In this document: piece by piece, positions 62,901-64,000 of the stretch
How the letters are laid out: every line of letters starts with the position of its first letter
Numbering within the stretch: the stretch's first letter is position 1
DNA from: Glandiceps talaboti
Taxonomy: Eukaryota > Hemichordata > Enteropneusta > Spengelidae
Length of the DNA: 64,000 bases
Assembly (NCBI RefSeq): GCF_964340395.1
Contig: NC_135565.1
Location: forward strand, 21,008,209 to 21,072,208
Direction: 5' to 3'
Notes under the pieces: generated by a model
Told to the model about the DNA's origin: nothing
What the model saw: the letters and a program-made list of their open reading frames with translations, nothing else
Database searches by the model: none
Program-made: the position numbers and the translations under genes

Positions 62901-63859
62901 AGATCACTATGGGTCAATGTTTCTACCAAAGGGGATTAATAAAGTATAATCTAATCTAATCTATCTAAACTAGTTCATGATTTTATTACATCACGTTTAG
63001 ATTATTGCAACAGTTTATTATATGGTCTCCCACTTCAACAAATAGGGAACACTGCATACTATGGTGATCGGGCCTTCTCTATTTGCGGCCCACGCCTTTG
63101 GAATGCCCTGCCATCATGTCTTCGTTCTTCTCATACTTTGAACAGTTTTAAATCTGCCTTGAAATGTCATCTTTTTAGATCTCATTATTATTAACTTTTA
63201 ACTTTTTTACATTTCAGTCTTTTAATTGTCATTCCGGTGTCTTTGTATTTTTATCCTGTTTCATATCATGTTTATACTTGTGTATATGTACTTTTTAAAA
63301 TAATTGTATACTTTTGTTCAGCGCATTGAGATTGTTTTAATGTAATGTGCTCTATAAGAAATACATATCATTATTATTATTATTATTAATCTAATCCATG
63401 ATGACAATGCCAATAACCTTTTTGTGACAACAGTGATATAGCAGTTAATCATTTCGAATTCAATATTAAAACAACGTTATTTACCCTTTCCATGTAGTTC
63501 TCTCCTGCACTGTTCATATTCCTCTATGTCCAATGTAGTCTGTATGGATAAGTACAAGGCACCAATCTCTTTCAGTGTTTTATCTGTGATGGTTGTAGAT
63601 GTTACCAGTTTGTTGACATTCAGGGCTTCATATTCCTTCCATAGATATTCCAAGGCATCTATCGTCTCACATGCTATTGTGTACCTGACACTGTTACCTT
63701 CAGCAGCTTCTACGTGGAGACCAGAATGCATGTTGTTGATATTCTTGGGTGTCTCCTCCAGAACTTCTGGTAGGTGATAGTAGTCTCGTTCAACATCTCC
63801 AATTGGTACACCTGCCATAGGAATACCACCTACGGTGTTTAGATGTAGGCTCATATGTC
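51305..63859 (-). CDS. Partial gene B: paralogue of gene A (TRADD-like, coiled coil, NHL)
   Basis: Three exons on the minus strand, 63859-63485, 62704-62180 and 52119-51305, match the last three exons of gene A in order, spacing logic, length and phase (all phase 1). The 5' exons (GT-like, SAM, linkers) would lie past the right edge of the window, so the gene is incomplete here. The last intron is about 10 kb and contains a 32-bp minisatellite but no LTR element. Gene B is probably the upstream member of a tandem pair with gene A, both transcribed leftward. Whether it is expressed cannot be judged, but all three exons are open with intact splice sites. Confidence 0.64.
52135..52147 (+). promoter_or_regulatory. 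DR1 nuclear-receptor-type element (copy B)
   Basis: Identical perfect DR1 at the paralogous position; near-matches again at about 53413-53448. Confidence 0.4.
54355..54950 (-). repeat. 42-bp repeat, about 14 copies (copy B)
   Basis: Minus-strand unit TTTGAATTTACAGGTATGTA + TAGAAAGTGTTAGTGTTTCAAG, 14 codons, open as [14 protein letters not shown]. Copy A (9490-9590) has only about two degenerate units. Each unit contains a splice-like ACAG|GTATGT. Confidence 0.88.
54947..55195. mobile_element. Copy-B-specific insertion
   Basis: Absent from the paralogous site in copy A at about 9585. Flanked by TAAA on both sides. One end (complement CCTTCCAAACTCAGCTTG) matches 23965-23986 next to the 268-bp MITE, so it is a dispersed repeat. 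No frame. Confidence 0.45.
56140..57045. repeat. Microsatellites (copy B)
   Basis: (GT)n at 56254-56306, (TATG)n at 56538-56590 and 56842-57045. Between them, 56600-56840 has no counterpart in copy A and looks like a private insertion within a TATG tract. Confidence 0.85.
57434..60765. repeat. 32-bp minisatellite array, about 104 units (copy B)
   Basis: Same unit as 11374-16005, but with its own variants: TACCACTATACACATTG units are common here and not seen in copy A. The arrays have been homogenised separately since duplication. Confidence 0.95.
61053..61175. repeat. Palindromic 35-bp repeat cluster
   Basis: Three tandem units, each containing a perfect 22-bp palindrome with half-site CAAAATATTGG, linked by GAGACTTCC; diverged versions (CCAATATATTGG) extend to about 61235. 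Confidence 0.85.
61471..62118. repeat. 32-bp minisatellite with hairpin core
   Basis: About 20 units with ACACAACTGTTGTGT (near-perfect palindrome) and CACATCTAGTACAAAC. It ends about 60 bp before the coiled-coil exon of gene B. Confidence 0.9.
62180..62704 (-). CDS. Gene B exon: long coiled coil
   Basis: 525-nt exon, acceptor TTTTGTAG|AT and donor TAAAG|GTTAGT, phase 1. It encodes 175 residues of heptad-rich coiled coil (NRELRTETYELKTTITSLQG; IEILKENLGESEKEKAVLLD; KEEVTNLKKEVEDLQKK). It aligns along its whole length with 26066-26587, with one extra codon in the N-terminal part. Sequence divergence is clearly larger than between the two NHL exons, so the coiled-coil end of the family is older or evolves faster than the NHL end. 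Confidence 0.8.
62973..63389 (+). mobile_element. LINE 3' end, internally deleted
   Basis: A frame of 73 codons (62973-63194) reads SRLDYCNSLLYGLP, then jumps to YGDRAFSICGPRLWNALPS and FKSALKCHLF. These are the well-known C-terminal motifs of CR1/L2-type reverse transcriptases, normally about 100 residues apart, so an in-frame internal deletion has removed the middle. A typical 3' tail follows (AGCGCATTGAGATTG, ATGTGCTCTATAAG) and ends in (ATT)n. It lies in the intron between the TRADD-like and coiled-coil exons of gene B, antisense to the gene. A second tail-like sequence (AATAAAGTATAATC, TAATC repeats) directly precedes it. Confidence 0.72.
63485..63859 (-). CDS. Gene B exon: TRADD-like N-terminal domain (tentative)
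   Basis: 375-nt exon, acceptor GTACATAG|GA and donor GAAAGG|GTAAAT, phase 1. It has the same length as the gene A exon. Conserved blocks: [48 protein letters not shown]. The N-terminal third has diverged more (GGIPMAGVPIGDVERDYYHL). The pattern of substitutions without stops or frameshifts suggests the exon is under coding constraint. Confidence 0.66.
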
Positions 63860-64000
63860 CTATGTACATAAAAGAAAGATGATTTAATTTTAGTGATAGT
63901 GATAATTTTAGAAGATATGTCCAGACAGATTTATTTCTGCATCGTACACTAAGTCTTGTAATGATTAGGCTTACTCATTACTGTCATTCAGTATGATTTG

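Overview
This is a window of animal genome, AT-rich and dense in repeats. Coding exons are short, separated by GT-AG introns, and embedded in minisatellites, microsatellites and transposable elements. NHL, SAM and degenerate glycosyltransferase-like domains on one reading path, together with hAT-, PIF/Harbinger- and Tc1-type MITEs and a LINE tail, suggest a marine invertebrate (lower deuterostome or lophotrochozoan). The species cannot be named from the sequence alone. There is nothing prokaryotic here: no operons, CRISPR arrays or Shine-Dalgarno starts.

The main gene (copy A) lies on the minus strand between 32032 and 6542. Nine exons were placed from splice sites and reading frame. They encode, in order: a GT-B glycosyltransferase-like domain (32032-30754), a SAM domain (30176-29910), four small acidic linker exons (29658-29593, 28886-28818, 28695-28609, 28180-28118), a domain resembling the TRADD-like N-terminal domain (27788-27414), a long coiled coil (26587-26066), and a six-blade NHL propeller (7359-6542). 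Every junction is phase 1, and the joined frame gives about 1181 residues. The last intron is about 18.7 kb and holds a 4.6-kb minisatellite and a complete LTR retrotransposon. A second, paralogous gene (copy B) is partly in the window: NHL exon 52119-51305, coiled-coil exon 62704-62180, TRADD-like exon 63859-63485. Its 5' exons lie beyond the right edge.

Layout: 1-16.1 kb and 45.66-60.86 kb are two copies of one direct segmental duplication. It spans the NHL exon, its 3' flank and most of the last intron. The copies differ mainly in repeat number (38-bp unit 19 vs 4 copies; 42-bp unit about 2 vs 14; 32-bp array about 4.6 vs 3.3 kb; CT array about 290 vs 14 bp) and in private insertions. 16.1-25.8 kb holds a young Gypsy-like LTR element (5766 bp, two 234-bp LTRs that read as identical, one open gag-pol frame), a 268-bp MITE with a 9-bp target duplication, and a 705-bp TIR element inside a 38-bp minisatellite. 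26.0-32.0 kb holds the 5' exons of gene A. 32.0-45.66 kb is intergenic, with MITEs, microsatellites and small tandem duplications but no gene I can support. 61.0-62.1 kb holds palindrome-rich tandem repeats; 62.2-63.9 kb holds the paralogous exons of gene B with a LINE relic between them.

Functional reading (inference): SAM, TRADD-like and coiled-coil modules are typical oligomerising adaptor parts. A GT-B fold without its usual catalytic glutamates and an NHL propeller would be sensing or binding ends. The product is plausibly an intracellular signalling or innate-immune scaffold encoded by a tandemly duplicated family.
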